A stretch of DNA of 41,468 bases from an uncultured bacterium (lineage in GTDB: Bacteria > Bacillota > Clostridia > Oscillospirales > Acutalibacteraceae): assembly GCA_905215055.1 (NCBI GenBank), contig CAJMOH010000023.1, positions 1 through 41,468 of the forward strand. The letters run 5' to 3'. Numbering within the stretch: position 1 is the stretch's first letter; each line of letters begins with the position of its first letter. Positions 1-6,840 of the stretch are shown here, piece after piece. Both the position numbers and the translations under genes were made by a program. Under the pieces are notes generated by a model that did no database searches, had not been told where the DNA came from, and worked only from the letters and a program-made list of their open reading frames with translations.

Positions 1-149
1 CTCCGGAGGACCTGGCCGCTTTGCGGGAGGAGACGCCCTTGGAGCGCATCGGCTCCCCGGAGGAAATCGCCCAGGCCGCTGCCTTCCTGCTGGAAAACAC
101 CTTTGTCACCGGCCAGGTGCTGGGGGTAAACGGCGGGCTGGTGGTGTGA
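1..149 (+). CDS. SDR-family oxidoreductase, C-terminal fragment
   Basis: The reading frame is open from the window edge (first full codon at base 3) to TGA at 147-149, giving 48 residues. They read like the end of a short-chain dehydrogenase/reductase: an ERIGSPEEIA segment, then a TGQVLGVNGG segment, which matches the late region of FabG-type enzymes (usually R-x-G-x-PEEIA followed by TGQ/E-x-x-x-VDGG). The Rossmann core and the Ser-Tyr-Lys triad lie outside the window, so the substrate cannot be judged. The gene ends 167 bases before fabH and a good promoter lies between, so it is probably a separate unit. It may be a second FabG-like reductase, but that is inference. Confidence 0.8.
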   Translation, partial: PEDLAALREETPLERIGSPEEIAQAAAFLLENTFVTGQVLGVNGGLVV

Positions 150-189
150 GGGCGCGGCGGCTCTGCCCCTGGCGGGAGTCCGGGAATAT

Positions 190-218
190 TTGACAAATCG
201 GGCCTTTTCTTATAAAAT
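190..218 (+). promoter_or_regulatory. Sigma-A type promoter of the fatty-acid operon
   Basis: TTGACA at 190-195, a 17-base spacer and TAAAAT at 213-218. This is a near-consensus housekeeping promoter in an otherwise gene-free gap. Transcription would start near 225, leaving a leader of about 90 nucleotides before fabH. Confidence 0.75.
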
Positions 219-229
219 AAAGAGGTTAA

Positions 230-277
230 GCTCCCTGGTGAAAAATGCCCGGCGGGCCTGGGAAAAATCCAGGGAGC
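230..277 (+). promoter_or_regulatory. Leader hairpin upstream of fabH
   Basis: GCTCCCTGG at 230-238 is perfectly complementary to CCAGGGAGC at 269-277. A smaller hairpin, GCCC/GGGC at 247-257, lies inside. The structure falls within the predicted leader between the promoter and the fabH ribosome site. No U-run follows, so it does not look like a terminator. It could be a regulatory leader or an operator; the function is unknown. Confidence 0.45.
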
Positions 278-316
278 CAGGATCGAAAAAACAAGTATTT
301 GGACAGGAGAAATAAC

Positions 317-1276
317 ATGAGCTTTCAGATTCTGGGCACGGGCAGTTTTGTTCCGGAGAAGGTGCTTACCAACGACGACCTCTCCCGCATGGTGGAGACC
401 TCGGACGAGTGGATTACCAAGCGGGTGGGTGTGAAACAGCGCCACGTCTGCACCACGGAGACCACCACCGACATGGGCGTAGAGGCCGCCCTGCGGGCCT
501 TGGAAAACGCGGGGGTCTCCCCCCAGGAGCTGGACTTGATTATCGGCACCACCATCAGCGCGGACACCATCTCTCCCGGCCTGGCGGGCATGGTGCAAAA
601 CCGGCTGGGAGCCGGCAGCTGTCCCTGCTTCGATATTAACGCGGCCTGCCCCGGCTTTGTCTTTGGTCTGGATGTGGCCGACGGCTTCTTTGCCAGGGGG
701 AAGGTGAAAAAGGTGCTGGTGGTAAGCGCCGAGCGCATGAGCGGCATGATCGACTGGACCGACCGGAGCACCTGTGTCATCTTTGGCGACGGGGCCGGCG
801 CCGCCGTGCTGGGGGAGGGAGACAGCTACCTGACCTCGGTGCTGACCACCAAGGGCGGCGAGGACGTGATCTCCATTCCCACCAAGTGGGACAACTCCCC
901 CTTCTTTGAAAAGGAGCTGCGGAAAAACGTGGTCTATATGCAGGGGCAGGAGACCTACAAATTCGCCGTCACCTCCATGGTGCGGGACATCCGCCAGGTG
1001 CTGGAGGAGGCCGGCGTCTCCCCGGAAGAGGTGAAGGCTGTCATCCCCCACCAGGCAAACTACCGGATTATCAACGAGGCCCGGCGGCGCATCCCGGAGA
1101 TTGCCCCGGAGAAATTTCTCATCAACATCGACCGGTACGGCAACACCTCCTCTGCCAGCGAGCCCATTCTGCTGGACGAGGCCAACCGTCAGGGGCTGCT
1201 GCAGCCCGGGGACTATGTGGTGCTGTCCGCCTTTGGCGGGGGGCTTTCCACGGGGTGCTGCCTGCTGCGCTGGTAA
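317..1276 (+). CDS. fabH: Beta-ketoacyl-ACP synthase III
   Basis: FabH starts fatty-acid synthesis by condensing acetyl-CoA (or a branched starter) with malonyl-ACP. From the ATG at 317 the protein has 319 residues, the normal length. The thiolase-fold catalytic triad is visible: Cys111 in NAACPGF, His245 in HQANYR and Asn276 in YGNTSSAS. The frame is open upstream to 245, but that extension is basic and low in homology. The ATG at 317 has a good ribosome site, GGAGA, at 306-310 and begins with the family-typical ILGTGSFVPEK. It is the first gene of the operon and fabK follows after 88 bases. In many Clostridia acpP sits at this junction; here the gap is too short for it. Confidence 0.96.
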   Translation: MSFQILGTGSFVPEKVLTNDDLSRMVETSDEWITKRVGVKQRHVCTTETTTDMGVEAALRALENAGVSPQELDLIIGTTISADTISPGLAGMVQNRLGAGSCPCFDINAACPGFVFGLDVADGFFARGKVKKVLVVSAERMSGMIDWTDRSTCVIFGDGAGAAVLGEGDSYLTSVLTTKGGEDVISIPTKWDNSPFFEKELRKNVVYMQGQETYKFAVTSMVRDIRQVLEEAGVSPEEVKAVIPHQANYRIINEARRRIPEIAPEKFLINIDRYGNTSSASEPILLDEANRQGLLQPGDYVVLSAFGGGLSTGCCLLRW

Positions 1277-1364
1277 GCGCGCAACCCAGTGAAACCGGGC
1301 GGGGCCTTCCCGCCGGAGCAAATTTATAGAGAGAGCAAGACCTTTAGGAAAGGATGGAACAGAC

Positions 1365-2309
1365 ATGATTAAAACGCCCATCTGCGACCTTTTGGGCATT
1401 GAGTATCCCATTTTCCAGGGCGGCATGGCCTGGATCTCCGAGGGCAGGCTGGCGGCGGCTGTGTCCAACGGGGGCGGCCTGGGAATTATCTCCGCCATGA
1501 ATTTGAACGCCGAGTACCTGAAGCAGCAGATTGACCTTTGCCGCAGCCTGACGGACAAGCCCTTTGGCGTCAACGTCATGCTCATGTCTCCTCACGCGGA
1601 GGAGGTTGCCAAGCTGGTGGCCCAGGAGCATGTGCCTGTGGTGACCACCGGCGCGGGAAACCCCTCCCGCTTTATGCCCATGTGGCTGGAGGCCGGCGTG
1701 AAGGTGGTGCCGGTGGTGGCCAGCGTGGGCATGGCCAAGCTGGTGACCAAGGCCGGGGCCTCCGCCATTATCGCCGAGGGCGGCGAGTCCGGCGGCCATG
1801 TGGGAGACCTGACCACCATGGTGCTGGTGCCCCAGGTGTGCGACGCCACGGACCTGCCCGTGCTGGCGGCCGGCGGCATTGGCGACGGAAGAGGCGTGGC
1901 CGCGGCCTTTCTGCTGGGCGCTGTGGGCGTTCAGGTAGGCACCCGGTTTTTGGTGGCCCAGGAATGCCAGGTTCATCCCAACTATAAGAAAAAGGTGTTG
2001 AAGGCCAACGACATCGCCACCATGGTCACGGGAAAGCGGCTGGGCCATCCCGTGCGGCAGATTAAGAACCAGTTCGCCAAGGACTACGCCAAGGCCGAGT
2101 ACAGCCAGATCTCCGACGAGGAGCTGGAAAAGCTGGGCAGCGGCGCCCTGTACCGGGCCGCTGTGGAGGGCGACGAGAAAACCGGCGACTTTTTGGCCGG
2201 GCAGATTGCCGGCATGGTGAATAAAGAGCAGCCCGCCGCCGAGATCATCCAGGAGATGTTCCAGCAGGCGGAGGAGGTGCTGAAAGGAGCGGGCAAATGG
2301 GTAAGATAG
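1365..2309 (+). CDS. fabK: Enoyl-ACP reductase II (FMN-dependent)
   Basis: FabK performs the last reduction of each elongation cycle, trans-2-enoyl-ACP to acyl-ACP, using FMN and NAD(P)H. The 314-residue protein fits the family (about 310-320). The nitronate-monooxygenase/FabK TIM barrel is recognisable: an N-terminal PIFQGGMAWIS segment, the flavin-proximal GGESGGHVGD at about residues 141-150, and the phosphate-binding AAGGIGDGRG at about 168-177. The start is ATG 1365 with AGGAAAGG at 1346-1353. The 3' end overlaps fabD by 13 bases, which suggests translational coupling. No FabI-type SDR reductase is seen in the cluster, so FabK is probably the main enoyl reductase. Confidence 0.95.
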   Translation: MIKTPICDLLGIEYPIFQGGMAWISEGRLAAAVSNGGGLGIISAMNLNAEYLKQQIDLCRSLTDKPFGVNVMLMSPHAEEVAKLVAQEHVPVVTTGAGNPSRFMPMWLEAGVKVVPVVASVGMAKLVTKAGASAIIAEGGESGGHVGDLTTMVLVPQVCDATDLPVLAAGGIGDGRGVAAAFLLGAVGVQVGTRFLVAQECQVHPNYKKKVLKANDIATMVTGKRLGHPVRQIKNQFAKDYAKAEYSQISDEELEKLGSGALYRAAVEGDEKTGDFLAGQIAGMVNKEQPAAEIIQEMFQQAEEVLKGAGKWVR

Positions 2310-3220
2310 CCTTTGTGTTTGCTGGGCAGGGCGCCCAGTACAGCGGCATGGGACAGTCTCTCCGCGAGGCAAGCCCTGCCGCCCGGGCCGTGTTTGACGT
2401 GGCGGACACGCTTCGCCCCGGCACCAGTGAGCAGTGCTTTACCGGCACTGCCGAGGAACTGTCCATCACCGAGAACACCCAGCCCTGCCTGTACTGCGTG
2501 GACCTGGCCGCGGCCAAGGCCTTGGAGGAGGCAGGCGTGATCCCCGACTATGCGGCGGGCTTCTCCCTGGGGGAGATCGCGGCCCTGAGCTTTGCCGGGG
2601 TGTTCTCCCCGGAGGAGGGCTTCGGCTTTGTTTGCAGGCGGGGCCGGGCCATGCAGAAGGCCGGGGAGGAAAATCCCGGGGCTATGGCCGCGGTGCTGAA
2701 GCTCTCCAACCAGCAGGTGGAGCAGCTGTGCGCCGGCTTTGAGAAGGTGTGGCCCGTCAACTACAACTGCCCCGGACAGCTGGTGTGCGCCGGGGAAAAG
2801 GGTCAGATCGAGGCCTTCTGCCAGAAGGTGGAGGAGGCCGGCGGCCGGGCCAAGCTGCTGGCGGTCAGCGGCGGGTTCCATTCCCCCTTTATGGAGAGTG
2901 CCAGCCAGGAGCTGGGAGCCGTGCTGGAGACCGTGGGGATTCAGGAGCCCCGGGTGCCGGTGTACGCCAACTTCAACGCTGAGCCCTACACGGCGGAGAG
3001 CGCCAGGGAGCTGCTGGTAAACCAGGTGAAAAGCCCCGTGCGCTGGCAGGAAACCGTAGAGCGGCTGTGCGGGCTGGGGGTGGACACCTTCATCGAGTGC
3101 GGCCCCGGAAAAACCCTGTGCGGGCTCATCCGCAAAACCGTCAAGGGCGTCACCGTGCTGAACGTGCAGGACGAGGAAACCCTGAAGGCGGCGGTGGAGG
3201 CCGTGAAGGCTCAGGGCTGA
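2297..3220 (+). CDS. fabD: Malonyl-CoA:ACP transacylase
   Basis: FabD moves malonyl groups from CoA to ACP to supply the elongating synthase. The 307-residue length is typical. It opens with the characteristic FVFAGQGAQYSGMG. The nucleophile is Ser90 in GFSLGE; the usual motif is GHSLGE, so the residue before the serine is Phe instead of His, a mild variation. The catalytic His195 is in GGFHSPFM. A late GPGKTLCGLI segment is also typical. The gene starts inside the 3' end of fabK and is followed by a 144-base gap with small hairpins before fabG. Confidence 0.95.
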   Translation: MGKIAFVFAGQGAQYSGMGQSLREASPAARAVFDVADTLRPGTSEQCFTGTAEELSITENTQPCLYCVDLAAAKALEEAGVIPDYAAGFSLGEIAALSFAGVFSPEEGFGFVCRRGRAMQKAGEENPGAMAAVLKLSNQQVEQLCAGFEKVWPVNYNCPGQLVCAGEKGQIEAFCQKVEEAGGRAKLLAVSGGFHSPFMESASQELGAVLETVGIQEPRVPVYANFNAEPYTAESARELLVNQVKSPVRWQETVERLCGLGVDTFIECGPGKTLCGLIRKTVKGVTVLNVQDEETLKAAVEAVKAQG

Positions 3221-3231
3221 CAGGCAAGAGA

Positions 3232-3346
3232 GGCCTCCCGGCGGGGAGGGAGCTTTGGCAGGCCAAAGGATTCCGCCGGGGACGCCAATCCATAGAAAGC
3301 TTTTTCTTTTAGAAAAAACCAAACATACCGCCCGGCTTTGGGGCGG
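3232..3346 (+). other. Hairpin-rich spacer between fabD and fabG
   Basis: The 144-base gap between fabD and fabG is the longest within the first half of the operon. It holds CCTCCC/GGGAGG near 3234-3250 and CCGCCC/GGGCGG near 3329-3346, with a T-rich stretch at 3301-3310. None is a clean terminator. They may be mRNA processing or stability elements. The gap is too short for an acpP gene and no such frame is present. Confidence 0.35.
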
Positions 3347-3364
3347 ACAGGAGGTCAGTGAAAC

Positions 3365-4102
3365 ATGAAGCTGGAAGGAAAGATCGCGCTGGTCACCGGG
3401 GCTTCTCAGGGGCTGGGAAAGGCCATTGCCCTGAAGCTGGCGGAAAACGGCGCGGACGTGGCCATCATCTATGTGGGGCCGGAGGAGCCTGCCCTGGAGA
3501 CCCAGAGAGAGATTGAAGCCCTGGGCCGCCGGGCCGTGTGCTATCCCTGCGACGTGCGGGACGAGCAGGCCGTGGAGGACACAGTGGCCCAGGTGAAAAA
3601 AGATCTGGGCAAGGTGGACATTTTGGTGAACAACGCCGGCGTCACCCGGGACGGCCTGATGGTCACCATGAAGGACCAGGACTACGACATGGTGCTGGAC
3701 ATCAACCTAAAGGGCGCTTTCCACATGATCCGCGCCTGCTACCGGGACTTTATGCGCAAGAAGAGCGGCAAGATCATCAACATCAGCTCCATCGCGGGCC
3801 TGGTGGGCAATGTGGGCCAGGTAAACTACGCCGCTTCCAAGGCGGGGCTCATCGGCCTTTCCAAATCCGTTGCCAAGGAGCTGGGCAGCCGGGGCGTGTG
3901 CTGCAACTGCATTGCCCCCGGCTTTATTGAGACCGCCATGACCAAGGACATCAAGGAGGACAACCCCCTGCTGGTGCAGGTACCCATGAGGAAGATGGGC
4001 ACTCCCGAGGACGTGGCCAACGTGGCCCTGTTTTTGGCCTCTCCCGAAAGCGACTACATCACCGGGGAGACCATCCGGGTGGACGGAGGGCTGGCCATAT
4101 GA
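3365..4102 (+). CDS. fabG: 3-oxoacyl-ACP reductase
   Basis: FabG is the NADPH-dependent reductase that turns 3-ketoacyl-ACP into 3-hydroxyacyl-ACP. It has 245 residues, standard for the family. The classical SDR features are present: cofactor loop TGASQGLG at 11-18, NNAG at 89-92, catalytic Ser141/142 in ISSIAG, and Tyr155 with Lys159 in NYAASKAG. It ends in ITGETIRVDGG. A strong AGGAGG at 3349-3354 precedes the ATG. The last four bases overlap the fabF start (ATGA), a sign of translational coupling. Confidence 0.96.
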   Translation: MKLEGKIALVTGASQGLGKAIALKLAENGADVAIIYVGPEEPALETQREIEALGRRAVCYPCDVRDEQAVEDTVAQVKKDLGKVDILVNNAGVTRDGLMVTMKDQDYDMVLDINLKGAFHMIRACYRDFMRKKSGKIINISSIAGLVGNVGQVNYAASKAGLIGLSKSVAKELGSRGVCCNCIAPGFIETAMTKDIKEDNPLLVQVPMRKMGTPEDVANVALFLASPESDYITGETIRVDGGLAI

Positions 4103-5331
4103 GAAGAGTGGTAGTGACCGGCATGGGGTGCGTCACCCCTGTGGGAAACGACGTGCCCTCCTTTTGGGAGAGCCTGAAAAGCGGCAAGTGCGGCATTGGG
4201 CCTATCACCCACTTTGACACCGCCGAGTATAAGGTGAAGGTGGCCGCCGAGGTAAAGGACTTTGACCCCCTGCGGTACATGGAGAAGTCCGAGTTGCGCA
4301 AGTTTGACGTGTTCTGCCAGTACGCCATGGCCGCGGCCACCCAGGCCGTGGAGGAGAGCGGCGTCAAGGGGACTCTGCCCCCCGAGCGCATTGGCACCTA
4401 CTTTGGCTCCGGCATCGGCGGCATGAGCACCTTTGCCGAGGAGCAGAAAGTCCTCATGGAGAAGGGCCCCCGGCGGGTGTCCCCCTTCTTTGTGCCGGGG
4501 ATGATTATCAACATGGCCGGCGGTCTCATCGCCATCAAGTACAATTTCCAGGGGGCCTCCATCCCCATTGTCACCGCCTGCGCCACCGGCAACAACGCCA
4601 TTGGCGAGGCCTACCGGGCCATTAAGCACGGCTATCTGGACGCGGTGCTCACCGGCGGCGCCGAGGCGGCTATCATCCCCATTGGCGTGGCGGGCTTTTC
4701 CAACATGAAGGCCCTGTCCACCCAGGAGGACCCCTCCATCGCCTGCACTCCCTTCGACGCCCGCCGCAGCGGCTTTGTCATGGGCGAGGGCGCCGGCGCG
4801 CTGATGCTGGAGGAGTATGAGCACGCGGTTGCCCGGGGCGCCAAGATCTATGGGGAGCTGTGCGGCTACGGCGTCACCTGCGACGCCTACCACATCACCG
4901 CGCCTCAGCCCGAGGGCCTGGGCGGCGCCGCCGCTTTGAAAATGGCCTTGGAGGAGGCCGGCGGCTGTGAGGACTGTTCCAAGCTGTACATCAACGCCCA
5001 CGGCACCAGCACCCCCTTAAACGACGCCGGCGAGACAAAGGCCATCAAGCGCGCCTTGGGCGAGGAGAACGCCAGAAAGTGCATGATCTCCTCCACCAAG
5101 TCCATGACCGGCCACATGCTGGGGGCCGCCGGGGCTGTGGAGGCCATTGCCTGCGTGCTGGCGGTGAAGGAGGGCGTGGTGCCTCCCACCATCGGCTATC
5201 AGGAGCCGGACCCGGAGTGCGATCTGGACTACGTTCCCAACCAGGCCCGGGAGGCCCAGGTGGATCTGGCGCTGTCGGCGTCTCTGGGCTTTGGCGGCCA
5301 CAATGCCTATCTTGCTTTCCGGAGGGTTTAA
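4099..5331 (+). CDS. fabF: Beta-ketoacyl-ACP synthase II
   Basis: FabF condenses malonyl-ACP with the growing acyl-ACP. It has 410 residues, the expected length. The Cys-His-His triad is visible: Cys161 in VTACATGNN, His301 in NAHGTSTPLND and His339 in TGHMLGAAGA. The protein begins RRVVVTGMGCVTPVGN, a family hallmark. The start overlaps the fabG stop by 4 bases, and accB begins 3 bases after the fabF stop, so the three genes are almost certainly co-translated from one message. Confidence 0.97.
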   Translation: MRRVVVTGMGCVTPVGNDVPSFWESLKSGKCGIGPITHFDTAEYKVKVAAEVKDFDPLRYMEKSELRKFDVFCQYAMAAATQAVEESGVKGTLPPERIGTYFGSGIGGMSTFAEEQKVLMEKGPRRVSPFFVPGMIINMAGGLIAIKYNFQGASIPIVTACATGNNAIGEAYRAIKHGYLDAVLTGGAEAAIIPIGVAGFSNMKALSTQEDPSIACTPFDARRSGFVMGEGAGALMLEEYEHAVARGAKIYGELCGYGVTCDAYHITAPQPEGLGGAAALKMALEEAGGCEDCSKLYINAHGTSTPLNDAGETKAIKRALGEENARKCMISSTKSMTGHMLGAAGAVEAIACVLAVKEGVVPPTIGYQEPDPECDLDYVPNQAREAQVDLALSASLGFGGHNAYLAFRRV

Positions 5332-5334
5332 GCT

Positions 5335-5778
5335 ATGGATGTTACAAAGATTGAAAGCCTGGCAAGGCTGATGCAGGAAACGGGCCTGACGGCTCTGGAG
5401 CTTTCCGAGGGGGAGACCACGCTGAAGCTGGAGCGCCGGCAAGAGGTGATTGCCGCCCCCGCGGCTCCGGCGGCGGTTCCCGCCGTTGCAGCGGGAGCCC
5501 AGGCCTTGGGCGTCACCCACGAGGCGCCCCAGCCGGCAAAGGAAGGCACCCTGGTGCTTTCTCCCACGGTGGGCGTGTTTTACTCCGCCCCCAGCCCGGA
5601 CGCCCGGCCCTTTGTGGAGGTGGGCGACCAGGTGAAGAAGGGCGACACTCTGTGCATTATCGAGGCGATGAAGCTGATGAACGAGATCCCCGCCGAGGTG
5701 GACGGCACCGTGGCGGAGATCTGCGTGGGCAACGGCCAGGTGGTGGAGTTTGACCAGCCCCTGTTCCGCATTGTGTAA
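5335..5778 (+). CDS. accB: Biotin carboxyl carrier protein of acetyl-CoA carboxylase
   Basis: AccB carries the biotin that shuttles CO2 between biotin carboxylase and carboxyltransferase. The 147-residue protein has a small N-terminal domain (1-40), an Ala/Pro-rich flexible linker (about 40-58) and a C-terminal biotinyl domain (about 72-147). The biotinylation motif is EAMKLMNE with the acceptor at Lys113. In many Clostridia fabZ follows directly; here a repeat block of about 600 bases intervenes, including a predicted terminator. Confidence 0.96.
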   Translation: MDVTKIESLARLMQETGLTALELSEGETTLKLERRQEVIAAPAAPAAVPAVAAGAQALGVTHEAPQPAKEGTLVLSPTVGVFYSAPSPDARPFVEVGDQVKKGDTLCIIEAMKLMNEIPAEVDGTVAEICVGNGQVVEFDQPLFRIV

Positions 5779-5799
5779 GGGGTCGCACTTGGGTGAGAT

Positions 5800-6130
5800 A
5801 GAGACAAGGAAAAGTTTTGATCAAACTTTTTCAAAAGTTTGCGAGGTGTGGAGCAGAGCTCCACGGCCTTAACCGGCGCAGCCGGTGGAAGAAGTGCAGT
5901 GCAAGCGGCGCATACGCCGAAGGCGGTAGCCGCTGAAGCGGTCTCTGTGCCACCCTGCCCGCCCCTTCCACAAGCAAAAACCCCGGGCTCTGTGCCACCC
6001 CAAGAGGGGGACATCCGTCCCCCCTTTTTTGGAGTATGGGAAGGCAGGACCTACGGTCCCGCACCCCCCTTAGGGCCGTGGGACGCTGTCCCACACCCTG
6101 CAGCTTTTGAAAAAGCTGGCAAAACTTTTA
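5800..6130 (+). repeat. Structured intergenic repeat, family A, copy 1 (inverted pair)
   Basis: This is a gene-free block within the fatty-acid cluster. A forward unit (about 5800-5942) starts GACAAGGAAAAGTTTTGATC and contains CAAACTTTTTCAAAAGTTTG, a 7-bp hairpin GTGGAGC/GCTCCAC (5848-5864), then GGCCTTAACCGGCGCAGCCG and a GCAAGCGGCGCA segment. A diverged reverse unit lies at about 6070-6130, with hairpin GTGGGAC/GTCCCAC (6078-6094) and GCTTTTGAAAAAGC. Related units occur at 12491-12607, 39565-39650 and 39836-39925. An open frame spans much of it, but it lacks a ribosome site and shares its sequence with non-coding copies, so it is not called a gene. Confidence 0.8.
6006..6030 (+). terminator. 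Intrinsic terminator inside the fatty-acid cluster
   Basis: GGGGGAC (6006-6012), a 4-base loop, GTCCCCC (6017-6023), then six T residues (6025-6030). It sits inside repeat copy A1 between accB and fabZ, so it would reduce read-through from the fabH promoter into fabZ-accCDA. Confidence 0.7.
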
Positions 6131-6172
6131 AGCGCTTCGCGGTGCGTTGCCCCAGGGCCGGAGAAATGGAAA

Positions 6173-6328
6173 TGAGCGAGTCTGCAAAAAAACCAGTGTT
6201 TATGCGGCCTGGCAGACTTGTTCAGGTGAGCGAGGCTGATGGGGAAATGAGCGAGTTAAAAACAGCCTCGTTCATGTGAGCGAGGCCGCAAACCCGCATA
6301 AAACCTGAGAAAATTGGAAACTTGCTCA
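6173..6328 (+). repeat. Three-hairpin intergenic element, family B, copy 1
   Basis: Three consecutive stems share a common base. Stem 1 is TGAGCGAGTCTGC (6173-6185) with GCAGACTTGTTCA (6212-6224). Stem 2 is TGAGCGAGGCTG (6227-6238) with CAGCCTCGTTCA (6263-6274). Stem 3 is TGAGCGAG (6277-6284) with CTTGCTCA (6321-6328). Several mismatches at DNA level are G-U pairs in RNA. Loop 1 carries CCAGTGTTTATGCGG, whose TTTATGCGG is complementary to CCGCATAAA in loop 3. A homologous element with different stem sequence lies at 12649-12796. It ends about 55 bases before fabZ. Confidence 0.75.
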
Positions 6329-6383
6329 TTTTCTTATTTCAAGTAGGAAACTGTGTCCATTGCAACAGGAGGAACGTTTTGTT

Positions 6384-6803
6384 ATGAATAAAGAAGAGAT
6401 AAAAAAAATCCTCCCCCACCGGGAGCCGATGCTGCTGGTGGACGAGGTGGAGCTGATCGACGGGGTGGCCCACGGCAAGTGCCATATCCGGGGGGACGAG
6501 TTTTTCCTCCAGGGGCATTTTCCGGGAAATCCCGTGGTGCCGGGGGTCATCCAGTGCGAGATGCTGGCCCAGTCTGCCTGCGTGCTGCTGGCAAGCGGCG
6601 CCGCGGAGGGCTGCACCCCCCTGTTCACCTCTTTGGATAAGGTGAAGTTCCGGGGCCAGGTGAAGCCCGGCGACACCCTGGAGACAGAGTGCCAGATCAC
6701 CCGGCAGCGGGGCAGCTTTTACTTTGCCAAGGGCAAGGGCATGGTCAACGGCAAGCTCTGCGTCAGCGCCGAGTTTTCCTTTGCCCTGGTGAAATCCGAA
6801 TAA
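6384..6803 (+). CDS. fabZ: 3-hydroxyacyl-ACP dehydratase
   Basis: FabZ removes water from 3-hydroxyacyl-ACP to give trans-2-enoyl-ACP. From ATG 6384 it has 139 residues, the usual length, with the hot-dog fold signature GHFPGNPVVPGV: catalytic His45, and Glu59 in QCEMLAQ. The frame is open eight codons further upstream to 6360, but AGGAGG at 6367-6372 lies inside that extension and is well placed for 6384. It is the first gene after the repeat block. No strong promoter was recognised just upstream, so expression may come from read-through or from a promoter within the repeat. Confidence 0.96.
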   Translation: MNKEEIKKILPHREPMLLVDEVELIDGVAHGKCHIRGDEFFLQGHFPGNPVVPGVIQCEMLAQSACVLLASGAAEGCTPLFTSLDKVKFRGQVKPGDTLETECQITRQRGSFYFAKGKGMVNGKLCVSAEFSFALVKSE

Positions 6804-6840
6804 GGCGGACGCCCGCCTTTTGCGGAAAGGATGAAGAGAT

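Noticed and set aside
5839..6279. Open frame across repeats A1 and B1
   Set aside because: No ribosome site and composed of repeat sequence found in non-coding positions elsewhere.
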